Shown here piece by piece: positions 14,301 to 23,550 of a stretch of 64,000 bases of DNA. Positions within the stretch are counted from its first letter, which is position 1, and each line of letters begins with the position of its first letter. The notes below the pieces were generated by a model. It saw only the letters and a list, made by a program, of their open reading frames with translations. It had not been told where the DNA came from and did no database searches. Position numbers and translations under genes: made by a program. This DNA comes from Eriocheir sinensis (taxonomy: Eukaryota; Arthropoda; Malacostraca; Decapoda; Varunidae): positions 5,190,348 to 5,254,347 of the forward strand of contig NC_066577.1 in assembly GCF_024679095.1 (NCBI RefSeq), read 5' to 3'.

Positions 14301-17000
14301 TTCACTCCCTCATTATTTTTCCTGACTTTCGTTTCACATTTTCACTCATTCACAGATTTTTGTCATGTATTCAATTTCCGATACTTTTTTCTCTATCTCT
14401 ATCCTTTTATTCTTTCTTCTCTGCTCTGTTTTTCTTATTTATTTCCTTTTCTGTCAAGTTCCATTTTTATTCTCATTTTTTTCTTCATTTTCATTCCATT
14501 ATATTCACTCATTCACATATATATATATATTTTTATCATATATTCAATTTCCGTTACTCTCTTCTTTATTTCCTTATTTATTTCCTTTTCCGTCAAGTTC
14601 AATTTTTTCCTCATTTTCATTCCATTATATTCACTCATTCACATATATATATTTTTTTTTGTCATATATTCAATTTCCGTTACTCTCTTCTTTATTTCCT
14701 TATTTATTTCCTTTTCCGTCAAGTTCCATTTTTATTCTCATTTTTTCCTGATTTTCATTCCATTATATTCACTCATTCACATATAAAAATTTTTTTGTCA
14801 TATATTCAATTTCCGTTACTCTCTTCTATTATTTCCATTATTTATTTCCTTTTCCGTCAAGTTCAATTTTCACTCCCTCATTATTTTACCTGATTTTCAT
14901 TCCATTATATTCACTCATTCACATATAATTTTTTTTTTGTCATATATTCAATTTCCGTTACTCTCTTCTTTTATTTCCTTATTTATCTCCTTTTCCGTCA
15001 AGTTCAATTTTTCATCCCTCATTATTTTACCTGATTTTCATTCCATTAAATTCACTCATTCACATATAATATTTTTTTTGGTCATATATTCAATTTCCGT
15101 TACTCTCCTTTTATTTCCATTATTTATTTCCTTTTCCGTCAAGTTCAATTTTCACTCCCTCATTATTTTTCCTGACTTTCGTTTCACATTTTCACTCATT
15201 CACAGATTTTTTATGTATTCAATTTCCGATACTTTTTTCTCTATCTCTATCCTTTTATTCTTTCTTCTCTGCTCTGTTTTTCTTATTTATTTCCCTTTCC
15301 GTCAAGTTCAATTTTTCATCCCTCATTTTTTCCTGATTTTTTTTTTTTGGTCATATTCAATTTCCGTTACTCTCTTCTTTTATTTTCATTATTTATCTTC
15401 TTTTCCGTCAAGTTCAATTTTCACTCCCTCATTTTTTTCCTCATTTTCATTCCCTTATATTCACTCATTCACATATAATATTTTTTTTTTGTCATATATT
15501 CAATTTCCGTTACTCTCTTCTTTTATTTCCTTATTTATTTCCTTTTCCGTCAAGTTCAATTTTCACTCCCTCATTATTTTTCCTGACTTTCGTTTCACAT
15601 TTTCACTCATTCACAGATTTTTTATGTATTCAATTTCCGATACTTTTTTCTCTATCTCTATCCTTTTATTCTTTCTTCTCTGCTCTGTTTTTCTTATTTA
15701 TTTCCTTTTCTGTCAAGTTCCATTTTTATTCTCATTTTTTTCTTCATTTTCATTCCATTATATTCACTCATTCACATATAATATTTTTTTTGTCATATAT
15801 TCAATTTCCGTTACTCTCTTCTTTATTTCCTTATTTATTTCCTTTTCCGTCAAGTTCAATTTTTTCCTCATTTTCATTCCATTATATTCACTCATTCACA
15901 TATATATATTTTTTTTTATCATATATTCAATTTCCGTTACTCTCTTCTTTATTTCCTTATTTATTTCCTTTTCCGTCAAGTTCCATTTTTATTCTCATTT
16001 TTTTTCCTCATTTTCATTCCATTATATTCACTCATTCACATATAATATTTTTTTTTGTCATATATTCAATTTCCGTTACTCTCTTCTTTATTTCCTTATT
16101 TATTTCCTTTTCCGTCAAGTTCAATTTTTTCCTCATTTTCATTCCATTATATTCACTCATTCATATATATATATATTTTTTTGTCATATATTCAATTTCC
16201 GTTACTCTCTTCTTTTATTTCCTTATTTATTTCCTTTTCCGTCAAGTTCAATTTTTCATCCCTCATTTTTTTCCTCATTTTCATTCCATTATATTCACTC
16301 ATTCACATATAATATTTTTTTGTCATATATTCAATTTCCGTTACTCTTTTCATTACTTTCTAACTAACTCGCTCATTGATCTCCTTTCCATTAATATATC
16401 TTTTTTATTATATCGGTATTTGGGGTAAGAAAACACTATGATTTTTTATACTTTAATTTTTTACTTATTTAAACTCCTTTTAATATCTTCCGTCCACTCT
16501 CACTGCCTCTGTTTTTTCCTGTTTTCCTCTTCGTCACTGTTTTAAATTTTTTTCCTCCATGCCTTTGTGTCACTCCTGGCAATGTAAACAAACCAGTGAC
16601 CGAGGTACCGTCTTGGCCCAGGGAGGTTCTTTATTATTATTATTATTATTATTGTTATTATTATTGCTATTATTTGTGTGTATATATTTTTAATGCACGA
16701 GTTTTCGGCTTTTATTTCGCTGGGTGGTCGTGTGTTTTTTGGCAGCTTATGTTGTTGTTGTTATCATTATTATTATTATTATTATTATTATTAGTGTGAC
16801 TTAGTGTACCATATAGCATCATTATTATTATTTTCTAAGGCCTTATATTGTAGCATTTATAGTATACATATGCTTACGTTGTTGGCTATGCATGTATGTT
16901 TGTATGTATGTATGTATATGTATTAAAGTTAAAGTCTGTTAGTCTGAATTTTAGCTGCCTGTTCAGAATTCCGACTTGATTATTTGAAGTACCTTTGGGC

Positions 17001-17063
<63 letters not shown>

Positions 17064-17103
17064 TTGACAAGGCTTTGGTAGAAGTTATGTTAGTATAAGC
17101 ATT

Positions 17104-17142
<39 letters not shown>

Positions 17143-17174
17143 AGGAGAGAGAGAGAGAGAGAGAGATATAGTGA

Positions 17175-17219
<45 letters not shown>

Positions 17220-17324
17220 TTCACAAGGCTTTGGTAGAGGTTATGTTAGTATGTCCATGGGTAGTGTTATGAGCCTAGTGTGTGTGTGTGTGTGTGTTTA
17301 GGAGGGAGAGAGAGAGATATAGGG

Positions 17325-17365
<41 letters not shown>

Positions 17366-17443
17366 AAAGCTTATACTAACCTCAATGCTTTTAATATTAC
17401 TAACCCAGTGCTGTTTGTTTGTTTGTTTGTTTGTTTAATGTTT

Positions 17444-17507
<64 letters not shown>

Positions 17508-17524
17508 TATACCCATTATCCCCT

Positions 17525-17563
<39 letters not shown>

Positions 17564-18534
17564 TCTCTCCTCTCCCTTTCCTTTCCCTTTCCCTCCCTTT
17601 TTCCCTCCTTTCTTCCTTCCTTTCCTTTCCTTTCTCTTACTTTCCTCCCTTTCCTTTCTCTCCCCTTTTCCTCCCTTTCCCTTTCTTCCTCCTCCCTTCT
17701 CTTCTCTATCCCTCCCTTTCTTCCTCCTTTCCTTCCTTTCTTCCTCCCTTTCCTCCTCCTTTCTCTTCCCTTTCCATTCCTTCCTTTCCCTTCTCTTCCC
17801 TTCCTCGCCCTCTGTTCCTTCCTCTTCCTTCCATCCCTTCCTTTTCTTCCTGTCTCCTTTTCCATCCCTTCTCTTCCCTTCCTCACCCTCTGTTCCTTCC
17901 TCTTCCTTCCATCCCTTCCTTTTCTTCCTGTCTCCTTTTCCATCCCTTCTCTTCCCTTCCTCACCCTCTGTTCCTTCCTCTTCCTTCCATCCCTTCCTTT
18001 TCTTCCTGTCTCCTTTTCCATCCCTTCTCTTCCCTTCCTCTTCCTTCCATCCCTTCCTTTTCTTCCTGTCTCCTTTTCCATCCCTTCTCTTCCCTTCCTC
18101 GCCCTCTGTTCCTTCCTCTTCCTTCCTCCCTTTCCACCCCTTCCCCCCACACACACCCAGACTGACCTCATCCTTTAACCCCACAGGAAGGCGGCTCATC
18201 ACAGGACCTGATCTTCCTTGAATCTCCACAAGAAGAGATTTTCGACCCCCTGCTACGGAAGGACATCCCCGGCCGAGCCTCCACGACCACCCCCAAGACA
18301 TCTGGTGCTTATAAACCCACATACTCCTCCTCTCTCCCCCGATGGCCTCCCCCCGCCCGCCCACCCAGCCACCCTCCTCCCTCGGTCCCACCACATAGTC
18401 GGAACACCATCACTGCCTCTAACACTGCCACGAAGTCTTCAATGGTGCTTGGTGAGTGTGTGTGTTTGTGTGTGTGGAAGGCATGGGGTTGTGTGCATGT
18501 GTGTGTGTGTGTGTGGAAGGCATGGGGTTGTGTG

Positions 18535-18571
<37 letters not shown>

Positions 18572-20360
18572 ACCGAGGATGGTAGTCTAGTGTTGTTCTG
18601 TGTCCGTGTCCAGCTTCCCTCCTCCTTCTTCCTCCTCTTCCTCCTCCTTCTCTTCCCTTTCTCTCCCTTTATCCCTCTTCCTCTCTCCCTCCCTTTTCAT
18701 CTCTTCCTGTCTCCCTTCTCCTTTCCCTAACCTTCTTCTCCCCTTCAAGTAAAGATCTGGGCGTGAAGGAGTTAAGATGCTGGGGTACTAGTTTGAAGTT
18801 ACCGAGTTTTGGGGTCATTTTTAAACACTGATATCAAGTAAGCTGTGCCCTTCCTCAAGTTACAAGTTTTAAATAAGTTGAGCTTCCATTATCGAGCTCG
18901 CTAAGTAAGTATGTTTCCTTTACCTATCATTCCGTCGCCAAACTATCGTACTTTGAACATTGCATTTATTATTTTTATGTCTCAAAAAAAATTGTCCTAC
19001 CCTCAAATAATGTTTAGTCTATTAAAGTTATCATTGAAACTTAAATATTGATGCTCTTCCTTCTTTTCGCTATAGTTATCGGTGAGAAACTACAAAAATT
19101 CAATGCGATAAGTATGATAATTTGCCCTGTACCCTTCTGGCGCTACCCTTTGTGTTGGTTCATTCCATTTTTCCCTCCTTCATTTCTTCTTTTACCTCCA
19201 TTGTTTTTCCGTTCTCTCCTTCATTTGTTCCCTTTTTCCTTCCTTCCTTCCATCATTCTTTTTTCTTTCAGGTTCATTCCATTTTCCCTCCTTCATTTCT
19301 TCTTTTACCTCCATTGTTTTTCCGTTCTCTCCTTCATTTGTTCCCTTCTTTCCTTCCTTCCTTCCATCATTCTTTTTTCCTTCAGGTTCATTCCATTTTC
19401 CCTCCTTCGTTCTTTTCTCCTTTCTTTCCTTCTTTCCTTCCTTCCTTCCATCATTCTTTTTTCCTTCAGGTTCATTCCATTTTCCCTCCTTCGTTCTTTT
19501 CTCCTTTCTCTCCTTCATTCATTTCCTTCTTTCCTTCCTTCCTTCCATCTTTCTTTTTTCCTTCAGGTTATCAGTCGTTCTCATCCCTAATCTCTCCCCT
19601 CTCTCTCCCTCTTCCTACTTCTCTCTCACCCTCTCCATCCCTTCCTTCTTTCCCTCCCTATCTCTCTCCCTTTCCCTTCCCACCCTACTTCTTTCTCCCT
19701 TCCTTCTTCTCCCTATCGTCATCATCGTAGTCTCCTTCTCCTCCTTCATTCACTCCCTTTCCTATCTTCCAGTTATCCTTCCTTCCTTCCTTAATCTCTC
19801 TCTCTCTCTCTCTCTCATCATCGTTCTTTGTCTTCCAGGTGGGGGAGCAGACAGAGCTCACCCCCCCTTCCGCCCCTCCAACGCGCCCCCCGCTGCCCCC
19901 TTCCGCCCACTCTCCACCCTCCAGACCAGCATGGGGACACCAGTGGGCTGCCAGAACCCTCTATATAATGCCCACCAGCCCCAGGTATGTGTGTGTAGTA
20001 GTAGTAGTAGTAGTTTGGGTAGGCAGTGGCTGAGTGGTAGTGTGCTGGGCCCACATTCACCATGTGATGGACGACGCGGGTTCGAATCCCCACGCTACCA
20101 CCTGGGATTTTTCAGTCACCGCCGAGTGGCTTAAAACTACCCACATGCTGTCCTGAAGACCACCCATCAACCCGGACTCTAGAGGAAACCGTCCAAGTGA
20201 ATCAAGAAGGAGTTCCGGGGGGCAGCATGAGCCAAGAGAAGATGGCGCCACTATAAACACTTGCCTGTGCCATGACGGGTTGGGGCCGAACACCATCCAG
20301 GCCTGAGGCGCTGTAGACGTACACGAAAAAAAAGAGAGAAAAAAAAAATAATAAATAAAA

Positions 20361-20395
<35 letters not shown>

Positions 20396-22037
20396 CAGAG
20401 TGGTCCTGAGTTGACCGAGAATTTAGTGGACATCTCAAGTTTTTCCTCTCCATAATGTTGCCTCTCGTCACTTATCTTTTCCCCTTTTGTTTGTTGCTTC
20501 CACCACTCAAGACTTCTTTGCCTTACTAAAGTGTCTTGGGTTGGCTGTTTCGTGGCTTGCTTGTTCTGCTGTTTGATCTCGTGCTCTTCAGACCCTTGTT
20601 GTGAGGGAAGTAACTGTTTATTGCTTCATAGTAAAAGTGGTGCATCAGTAGAGTTAGTAATAATAGCCTTTTTATTTAGGTTCACTGAACTCTTATAAAT
20701 TTAAAATTCCGTTCATCATACATGCCTTAACCGTGTTGCAGTGACAGGCCAAATTTGTGGCTTTACCGTGTAGCAGCGACGGGCCAAATTTGTGCCATGA
20801 TATAAACCCAAAAAAATAGATGATACATAATCTGATCACAAATGCTTTGATATATATTTTGAAATGGTTTGTGTGAGGGGTGATTTTTTCTCATTTTTCT
20901 CACTTGGAGTGACCATTAAGAAACATGATCCCCGCTGCTACCACCGGGTTAAATATACCACCAGTTACATGAATAATGGCAGAAGTGTGAGCATGGAGGT
21001 AAAGAGGGATTTGAGAAATACAATAATAGTACCAACCCTCACATATGCAAGTGAAACGTGGGCCTGGATTGAAAGTCAGGGGTCTAGAGTGCAGGCAGTG
21101 GAAATGAGTTATTTGAGGAGTGCTTGTGGTGTGAGTAGAATGGATGGAATGAGTAATGAAAGTGTGTACGAGCATTTTGGAATGTGTCACAGGGGTGAAG
21201 GGAAGAAGTGTGGAGTGGTGGAAGAAGTGAAGCGACAGACCTTAAAGTGGTTTGGCCACATGGAGCGAATGGAGGAGTGTATGTGAGTGAGATAGAGGGA
21301 GGGAATGCTAGAGGACGACCTCCAGTGAAATGGAGGGATAGGGTGCAAGAGTACGTTAGGGAGAGGGGGGAAAGATCTTTGAGAAACTTTGAGCAGGCAA
21401 GGAGGGAGTGTCTGGATAGAGAAAGTTGGAAGCTCTTCTGCCGTGGCCATCCCCTGGTGGGAGCTCCTAGGACCAGGCAGCGATGAAATGATGATGATGA
21501 TGATGATACATGAATAATGCAACTTGTGCATCACAGTGTGGGTGACAGCACGGCCACACAACCTCTTGGTGCGGCACGATGGCACCACGTTGTGTACCAC
21601 ACCTAATGAATGATGCTGAAAAACTAAGAAAACTGCAAAGGCTGGATGATTTTCTATTATTTTATTCATAAAATATGTTTAATTAACCCGGTGGTAGCAG
21701 CAGGGATCATGTTTCTTAATGGTCCCTCCAAGCGAGAAAAATGAGAAAAAATCACCCCTCACACAAACCATTTCATAATATATATCAAAGCATTTGTGAT
21801 CAGATTATGTATCATCTATTTTGGGGGGTTTATATCATGGCACAAATTTGGCCCATCGCTGCTACACGGTTAAACTAAAATTCTTGGTAAGTTTAATGCA
21901 TTTGCAGAATACAGCTGCGTCTACAATCATTTATTATTCCGTGATTATGCTTTAAACAATATGTGACCTTTCCATGACCTCTGTTCATGTTAAATGTAAA
22001 CACAATTACTACAATTACTACTGCTACCACCAACTAA

Positions 22038-22071
<34 letters not shown>

Positions 22072-22456
22072 ACCACACTCCCCTCCCCAGCGCCCCTCCA
22101 CCACCCGGGCCGGCAGTGCAGCGGCTGCCTTCGCCACCAGCCTGTTGGGGGGTGACGAGCCGCCCCATCCTGCCCCAAGCCCCACCCCGGGACCATATGT
22201 ACAGTTCCAGCCTCCCCTGGCCATCCCTGCCTCCGGCCCGGCCCAGGCTCCCCCCCAGCGCCCTGCAAGACTCTCACAAAAGGATCTGTTGGGGGACTTC
22301 TCAAAGGATTTCCAGAAGTTGAGTTTGAACACTAAAGTGACGGCCCCCTCGCCACAGTCCGCCGCCGCCGCTGCAAACAATAACAACGCGACGGTGAACA
22401 ACAACAACAAGACCATAACAGACTCTAAGGAGAACACTTGGGCAACCTTCGACTGA
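20..22456 (+). CDS. 3' portion of an unidentified acidic, Ser/Pro-rich protein gene (7 exons)
   Basis: Seven exons join in one frame: 20-351, 4678-4764, 5589-5735, 11517-12632, 18187-18451, 19839-19984 and 22091-22456. All introns are GT-AG and all phases agree. From the ATG at 25 the product is 817 residues, but exon 1 follows a plausible acceptor (TTATTCAG at 12-19), so the gene may begin left of the window. In order the protein shows an acidic run (about residues 14-42), Ser/Asn- and Pro/Ala-rich segments, a hydrophobic stretch LPLIDLSLDIELPPP near 196-210, long Pro/Ser-rich sequence with a basic patch RYKASKAFSASLSKFSGR, then NPLYNAHQP, KDLLGDFSKDFQKLSL and the C-terminal WATFD. No catalytic domain, signal peptide or membrane segment is visible. 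LIDL-, DLL- and WxxF-like motifs are known in clathrin/AP-2 accessory proteins, so an endocytic adaptor is a guess. I do not recognise the family. Confidence 0.7.
366..1131. mobile_element. Tigger/pogo-like MITE with duplicated left end
   Basis: The ends are inverted repeats: CAGGTAACTCTCGATTTACG on the left and its complement ending GAGAGTTACCTG at 1131. TA precedes the left end at 366. The left terminus is present three times (366, 517, 703), so a 150-190 base left segment is tandemly duplicated. A related copy lies at 28662-29090. CAG...CTG ends with TA targets are typical of Tigger/pogo elements. No transposase frame was seen. Confidence 0.65.
1335..2600. repeat. Satellite array, unit about 137 bp, about 9 copies
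   Basis: Words such as GAGATATGGGTA, TTGTTCTCTTAATACTC and CGAGTCACTCATAGAAGG recur every 135-140 bases with few substitutions. It lies in the first intron seen of the plus-strand gene. Confidence 0.9.
2640..3099 (+). mobile_element. TTAA-type MITE, family 1, left-truncated, about 11 internal repeats
   Basis: The conserved body (ATATATCAAAGCATTTGTGA onwards) is followed by about 11 copies of a 35-base unit containing ACGGTAAAGCCACAAATTTG. It ends CTGCTACTGGG with TTAA at 3100-3103. The left terminus is missing. Confidence 0.8.
3320..3919. mobile_element. Tigger-like MITE with a nested family-2 repeat unit
   Basis: The ends CAGCAATACCTTGGTTGACG and, at 3919, the complement of CAGTCATACCTCGGTTAAC form imperfect inverted repeats 600 bases apart. 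Bases 3650-3790 are one unit of the about 105-base family-2 repeat (GTACAGAGGAAGGGTCA word). Flanking TA is not intact, so the boundaries are moderately certain. Confidence 0.5.
3960..4640 (+). repeat. AACCT (TTAGG) array plus 26-bp minisatellite
   Basis: Bases 4000-4130 repeat CCTAACCCCTGACCCCTGTG about five times. Bases 4200-4640 repeat blocks of AACCTAACCT with TGTTTGTGTGACCTTATC. In the sense of the gene the array is C-rich and ends about 40 bases before exon 2. Confidence 0.85.
4678..4764 (+). CDS. Plus-strand gene, exon 2
   Basis: This 87-base phase 0-0 exon lies between TTTCAG and GTGAGT and encodes 29 residues beginning SSSISASTLLALCLEPAEW and ending NVYRP. It contains no repeat sequence although it is flanked on the left by AACCT arrays and a GT run, and on the right by a CTC microsatellite. 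Confidence 0.7.
4849..5580 (+). repeat. (CTC)n / CTTCC microsatellite block
   Basis: Repeated blocks of CTCCTC separated by a shared phrase (CATCTCTTCCTTGTCCTG, about six times) run up to the acceptor of exon 3, acting as its polypyrimidine tract. The several long frames here are low-complexity artefacts. Confidence 0.9.
5589..5735 (+). CDS. Plus-strand gene, exon 3
   Basis: A 147-base open segment follows CCCTACAG, immediately after a long CTC tract, and is most simply closed at TTT|GTGAGG (5735/5736). It encodes 49 residues (RPYPKARLSPAQ to DETLVF) and keeps phase 0-0 between exons 2 and 4. An alternative donor at TTA|GTG, 6 bases earlier, is also in frame. Confidence 0.6.
5990..6270 (+). 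repeat. (CTTCC)n tract, then GGAAG-rich tract to 6,570
   Basis: CCTT/CCTTC repeats at 5990-6270 are followed by purine-rich GGAAG sequence at 6290-6570 with a roughly 95-base repeated phrase (TAGAACGTCATAGA/TTGAACGTCATAGA). The two halves are complementary in character. Confidence 0.8.
6700..7640. repeat. 87-bp tandem repeat, about 11 copies, with diverged copies to 8,210
   Basis: TGGATATGGGGAGAGAGTTC and CTTGCAAAATAAAACC recur every 87 bases. Because 87 is divisible by 3, the minus strand stays open for 315 codons as a 29-residue repeat. Units at 7640-8210 are more diverged and interrupted by a GT run (7880-7915). Confidence 0.9.
8330..8514 (-). mobile_element. LINE 3'-end fragment inserted in the family-1 MITE
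   Basis: Contains the conserved tail GGCAGCTCAAGGGCACA, also found (as GACAGCTCAAGGGCA) at 63,550 and reversed at 46,300 and 55,030. The T-rich left side is the poly(A) tail of a minus-strand insertion. Confidence 0.55.
8567..9289. mobile_element. Tigger-like MITE nested in the family-1 element
   Basis: The ends CAGTCGCCCCTCAAATAGTA and, at 9289, the complement of CAGCCGTCCCTCAAATAGTA form inverted repeats. Comparison with empty family-1 copies (CATAATATATATC) shows TA target duplication, the left TA mutated to CA. No transposase frame is evident in 723 bases. Confidence 0.8.
9840..9985. repeat. GGA/GAA tract and (GT)n
   Basis: Purine-rich trinucleotide runs at 9840-9900 and a GT run at 9932-9982. 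No gene. Confidence 0.9.
10158..10794 (+). mobile_element. Intact family-1 TTAA MITE, about 13 internal repeats
   Basis: TTAA at 10154-10157 and 10795-10798 flank a 637-base element beginning CCCGGTGGTAGCAGCG and ending CGCTGCTACCGGG, which are imperfect inverted repeats. A unique 150-base body precedes tandem 35-base units. TTAA targets and CCC/GGG termini are hallmarks of piggyBac-type elements. Confidence 0.85.
10993..11516 (+). repeat. (CT)n and CCCTT tracts up to the exon 4 acceptor
   Basis: Two long CT runs (10993-11062, 11302-11395) and CTTCC-rich sequence end at CTCTCACAG. They are pyrimidine-rich on the gene's sense strand. Confidence 0.9.
11517..12632 (+). CDS. Plus-strand gene, exon 4 (large Pro/Ser-rich exon)
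   Basis: The acceptor CTCTCACAG at 11508-11516 ends a (CT)n tract, and the donor is GAG|GTATGC at 12632/12633. The 372-codon frame is open throughout (QLSASLTSLPLIDL at the start, GERGRGEE at the end). A second AG three bases in (CAGCAG) allows NAGNAG alternative splicing that adds or drops one Gln. The GC-rich, non-repetitive character contrasts sharply with the flanking low-complexity introns. Confidence 0.75.
12650..13510 (+). repeat. T-rich tandem repeat, unit about 70-76 bp
   Basis: The phrase CCCTGCATGAGACTGACTGG recurs about ten times, spaced by T-rich sequence with TTTTCCTTG. It follows the exon 4 donor. Confidence 0.88.
13960..16360 (+). repeat. T-rich satellite, unit about 110-140 bp, 15 or more copies
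   Basis: TTCAATTTCCGTTACTCTCT, CTTTTCCGTCAAGTTC and TCATTCCATTATATTCACTC recur in order, with higher-order blocks including a variant (ATTTCCGATACTTTTTTCTC). Open frames of 476 and 212 codons are Phe/Ser-rich by-products. Confidence 0.92.
16465..16625. repeat. Interspersed repeat shared with 57,865-58,025
   Basis: Both places contain CTCCTTTTAATAT-like, CCGTCCA, CTCTTCGTC and the near-identical end GTAAACAAACCAGTGACCGA. Inverted ends were not found, so the class is unknown. Confidence 0.6.
17002..17570. repeat. Composite CA / GT / GA microsatellites
   Basis: Three modules of (CA)n or (GT)n with GAGAGA alternate with the phrase CAAGGCTTTGGTAGA, part of the family-2 repeat, at 17065 and 17222. 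Confidence 0.9.
17800..18115 (+). repeat. 78-bp pyrimidine-rich tandem repeat, 4 copies
   Basis: CCTTTTCTTCCTGTCTCC and CCATCCCTTCTCTTCCC recur every 78 bases within a CTTCC tract (17570-18180) preceding exon 5. Confidence 0.88.
18187..18451 (+). CDS. Plus-strand gene, exon 5
   Basis: Acceptor CCCCACAG and donor CTTG|GTGAGT give a 265-base exon (phase 0 to 1). It encodes EGGSSQDLIFLESPQEEIF and DPLLRKDIPGR, followed by Pro-rich sequence. A GT run follows the donor directly. Confidence 0.72.
18730..19130. other. Intronic sequence without recognised features
   Basis: Moderately AT-rich unique-looking sequence. I see no exon, RNA or transposon terminus. Confidence 0.6.
19145..19580 (+). repeat. 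Pyrimidine-rich tandem repeat, about 85 bp, 5 copies
   Basis: TTCAGGTTCATTCCATTTTC recurs with CCTTCC filler; CT-rich sequence continues to the exon 6 acceptor. Confidence 0.85.
19839..19984 (+). CDS. Plus-strand gene, exon 6
   Basis: Acceptor GTCTTCCAG, donor CAG|GTATGT, 146 bases, phase 1 to 0. It encodes GGGADRAHPPFRPS to NPLYNAHQPQ. The NPLY word resembles an NPxY-type internalisation/PTB motif, although it lacks the usual spacing (NPLY itself fits NPxY). Confidence 0.7.
20022..20345 (+). mobile_element. tRNA-derived SINE with A-rich tail
   Basis: A pol III A box (TGGCTGAGTGG) and B box (GGTTCGAATCC) are about 50 bases apart, followed by a SINE body (GGGATTTTTCAGTCACCG, CTACCCACATGCTGTCC) and an A-rich tail near 20325. 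Related copies lie at 25745-25960 and 60925-61110. It sits in the last intron of the plus-strand gene. Confidence 0.8.
20731..20948 (-). mobile_element. Short family-1 TTAA MITE (about 2 repeats)
   Basis: TTAA at 20727-20730 and 20949-20952 flank a 218-base reverse-oriented copy with the conserved body but only about two 35-base units. Confidence 0.82.
20953..21508 (+). pseudogene. LINE reverse-transcriptase C-terminal fragment
   Basis: Translation gives TLTYASETWAWIESQGSRVQ, SYLRSACGVSRMDGMSNES and KRQTLKWFGHMERM, then after a frameshift near 21280 GRPPVKWRDRVQEYVRERGE. These are typical C-terminal segments of non-LTR retrotransposon ORF2. A GATGAT tail (21487-21508) marks the 3' end. The catalytic palm is absent, so it is a 5'-truncated dead copy, abutting the TTAA MITE. 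Confidence 0.75.
21687..21869 (+). mobile_element. Minimal family-1 TTAA MITE (single repeat unit)
   Basis: TTAA at 21683-21686 and 21870-21873; the element starts CCCGGTGGTAGCAGCAGGGA and has one partial 35-base unit ending CTACACGG. At 183 bases it may represent the ancestral unexpanded form. Confidence 0.82.
22091..22456 (+). CDS. Plus-strand gene, terminal coding exon
   Basis: Acceptor CTCCCCAG after a (CT)n tract; the frame runs 121 residues to TGA at 22454-22456. It encodes RPSTTRAGSAAAFATSLLGG, a Pro-rich part, KDLLGDFSKDFQKLSL, an Asn/Ala-rich tract and the C-terminus ENTWATFD. The WxxF-plus-acidic ending resembles AP-2 appendage-binding motifs known from clathrin accessory proteins; that function is inferred. 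Confidence 0.78.
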   Translation, partial: RPSTTRAGSAAAAFATSLLGGDEPPHPAPSPTPGPYVQFQPPLAIPASGPAQAPPQRPARLSQKDLLGDFSKDFQKLSLNTKVTAPSPQSAAAAANNNNATVNNNNKTITDSKENTWATFD

Positions 22457-22725
22457 TGACTGACTGGTTGTATGGTCGAGTGAGTGACTGGTTGTGTGGT
22501 TGAATGACCGACAAACTGGATGGTTGTGTGGTTGAATGACCGACGAACTGGATGGTTGTGTGGCTGAGTGACGGACTTGTTGATGTCATAACCTGGCACG
22601 GAAAATCTTATAGGGAGTGAATCACAGACTTGGTATCAATCTTTTCCTTTCATTGTGTATGTGTGTGTGTGAGGACTGTCTCTGGTCCGCTCATTGGCCT
22701 GCTCTAAACTTTTCTAATGTACATC

Positions 22726-22761
<36 letters not shown>

Positions 22762-23003
22762 GATGATGATGACAAGTTCGTGAGTCCCCCCTTAAGGAAT
22801 TTCCACACCAGGTTATGTGACAGTGACTATAGCAAGCTGGTTGGTTGGTTGTGTGGTTGAGGAGGAGGAGAGAAAAGAAAAGAAGAAAGGAAGGAAGAGA
22901 CAGAAAAAGAGGAGGAGGAGGAAAAAGAATGAAACTTCACTAACTGACTGACTTGCTTGAAGACCTAACCAAATCCTGTTCCACCACACTGTTCACTGCC
23001 CTG

Positions 23004-23041
<38 letters not shown>

Positions 23042-23512
23042 TCTCTCTCTCCTCATTCTCTCCATTCTCCCTCCTCTTCCTCTTCTTGATTTCCACTCTC
23101 TCCCTCCTCTTCCTCTCCTCCTCCTCCTTCATCTCCTTTCCCTTCTCCAGTCTTGATTCTTTCCTTCCCTTCTCTTTTCCTCCTTTCCTTCTCCTTCCCA
23201 TCCTTAACCTTCCTTTCCTTTCCCTCCTTCAACTTAACCCTACCTCCTCTATCCCATTTCTCTCCTTTCCTTTTCCTTCCCATCCTCAACCTTCCTTTCC
23301 TTTCCCTCCTTCAACTTAACCCTCACGACCACCCAACCCATAGCACTTATAAGCAAAAACAGCACATTCTGGTGCACATAGAAGGAGAGTCTAGTTCCGT
23401 ACCGACCTATTTATTGTTGTTTCTCGTATTTTAAGCGTTTTTTTCCTGTCGCTGACGTCTCTTAAGATCGGTGCAAAGGAGGATTACGTAGAGGAATTGT
23501 GGCTTGAATGGA

Positions 23513-23550
<38 letters not shown>

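Noticed and set aside
14360..16428. 476-codon Phe/Ser/Ile-rich open frame
   Set aside because: It is the translation of the T-rich satellite; membrane-protein-like hydrophobicity is a by-product of TTT and ATT codons.
20022..20100. tRNA gene on the plus strand
   Set aside because: Also a SINE head: same downstream body and A-rich tail as other copies, imperfect cloverleaf.
20953..21486. Functional reverse transcriptase gene
   Set aside because: Only the C-terminal part is present, with a frameshift near 21,280 and no catalytic motif.
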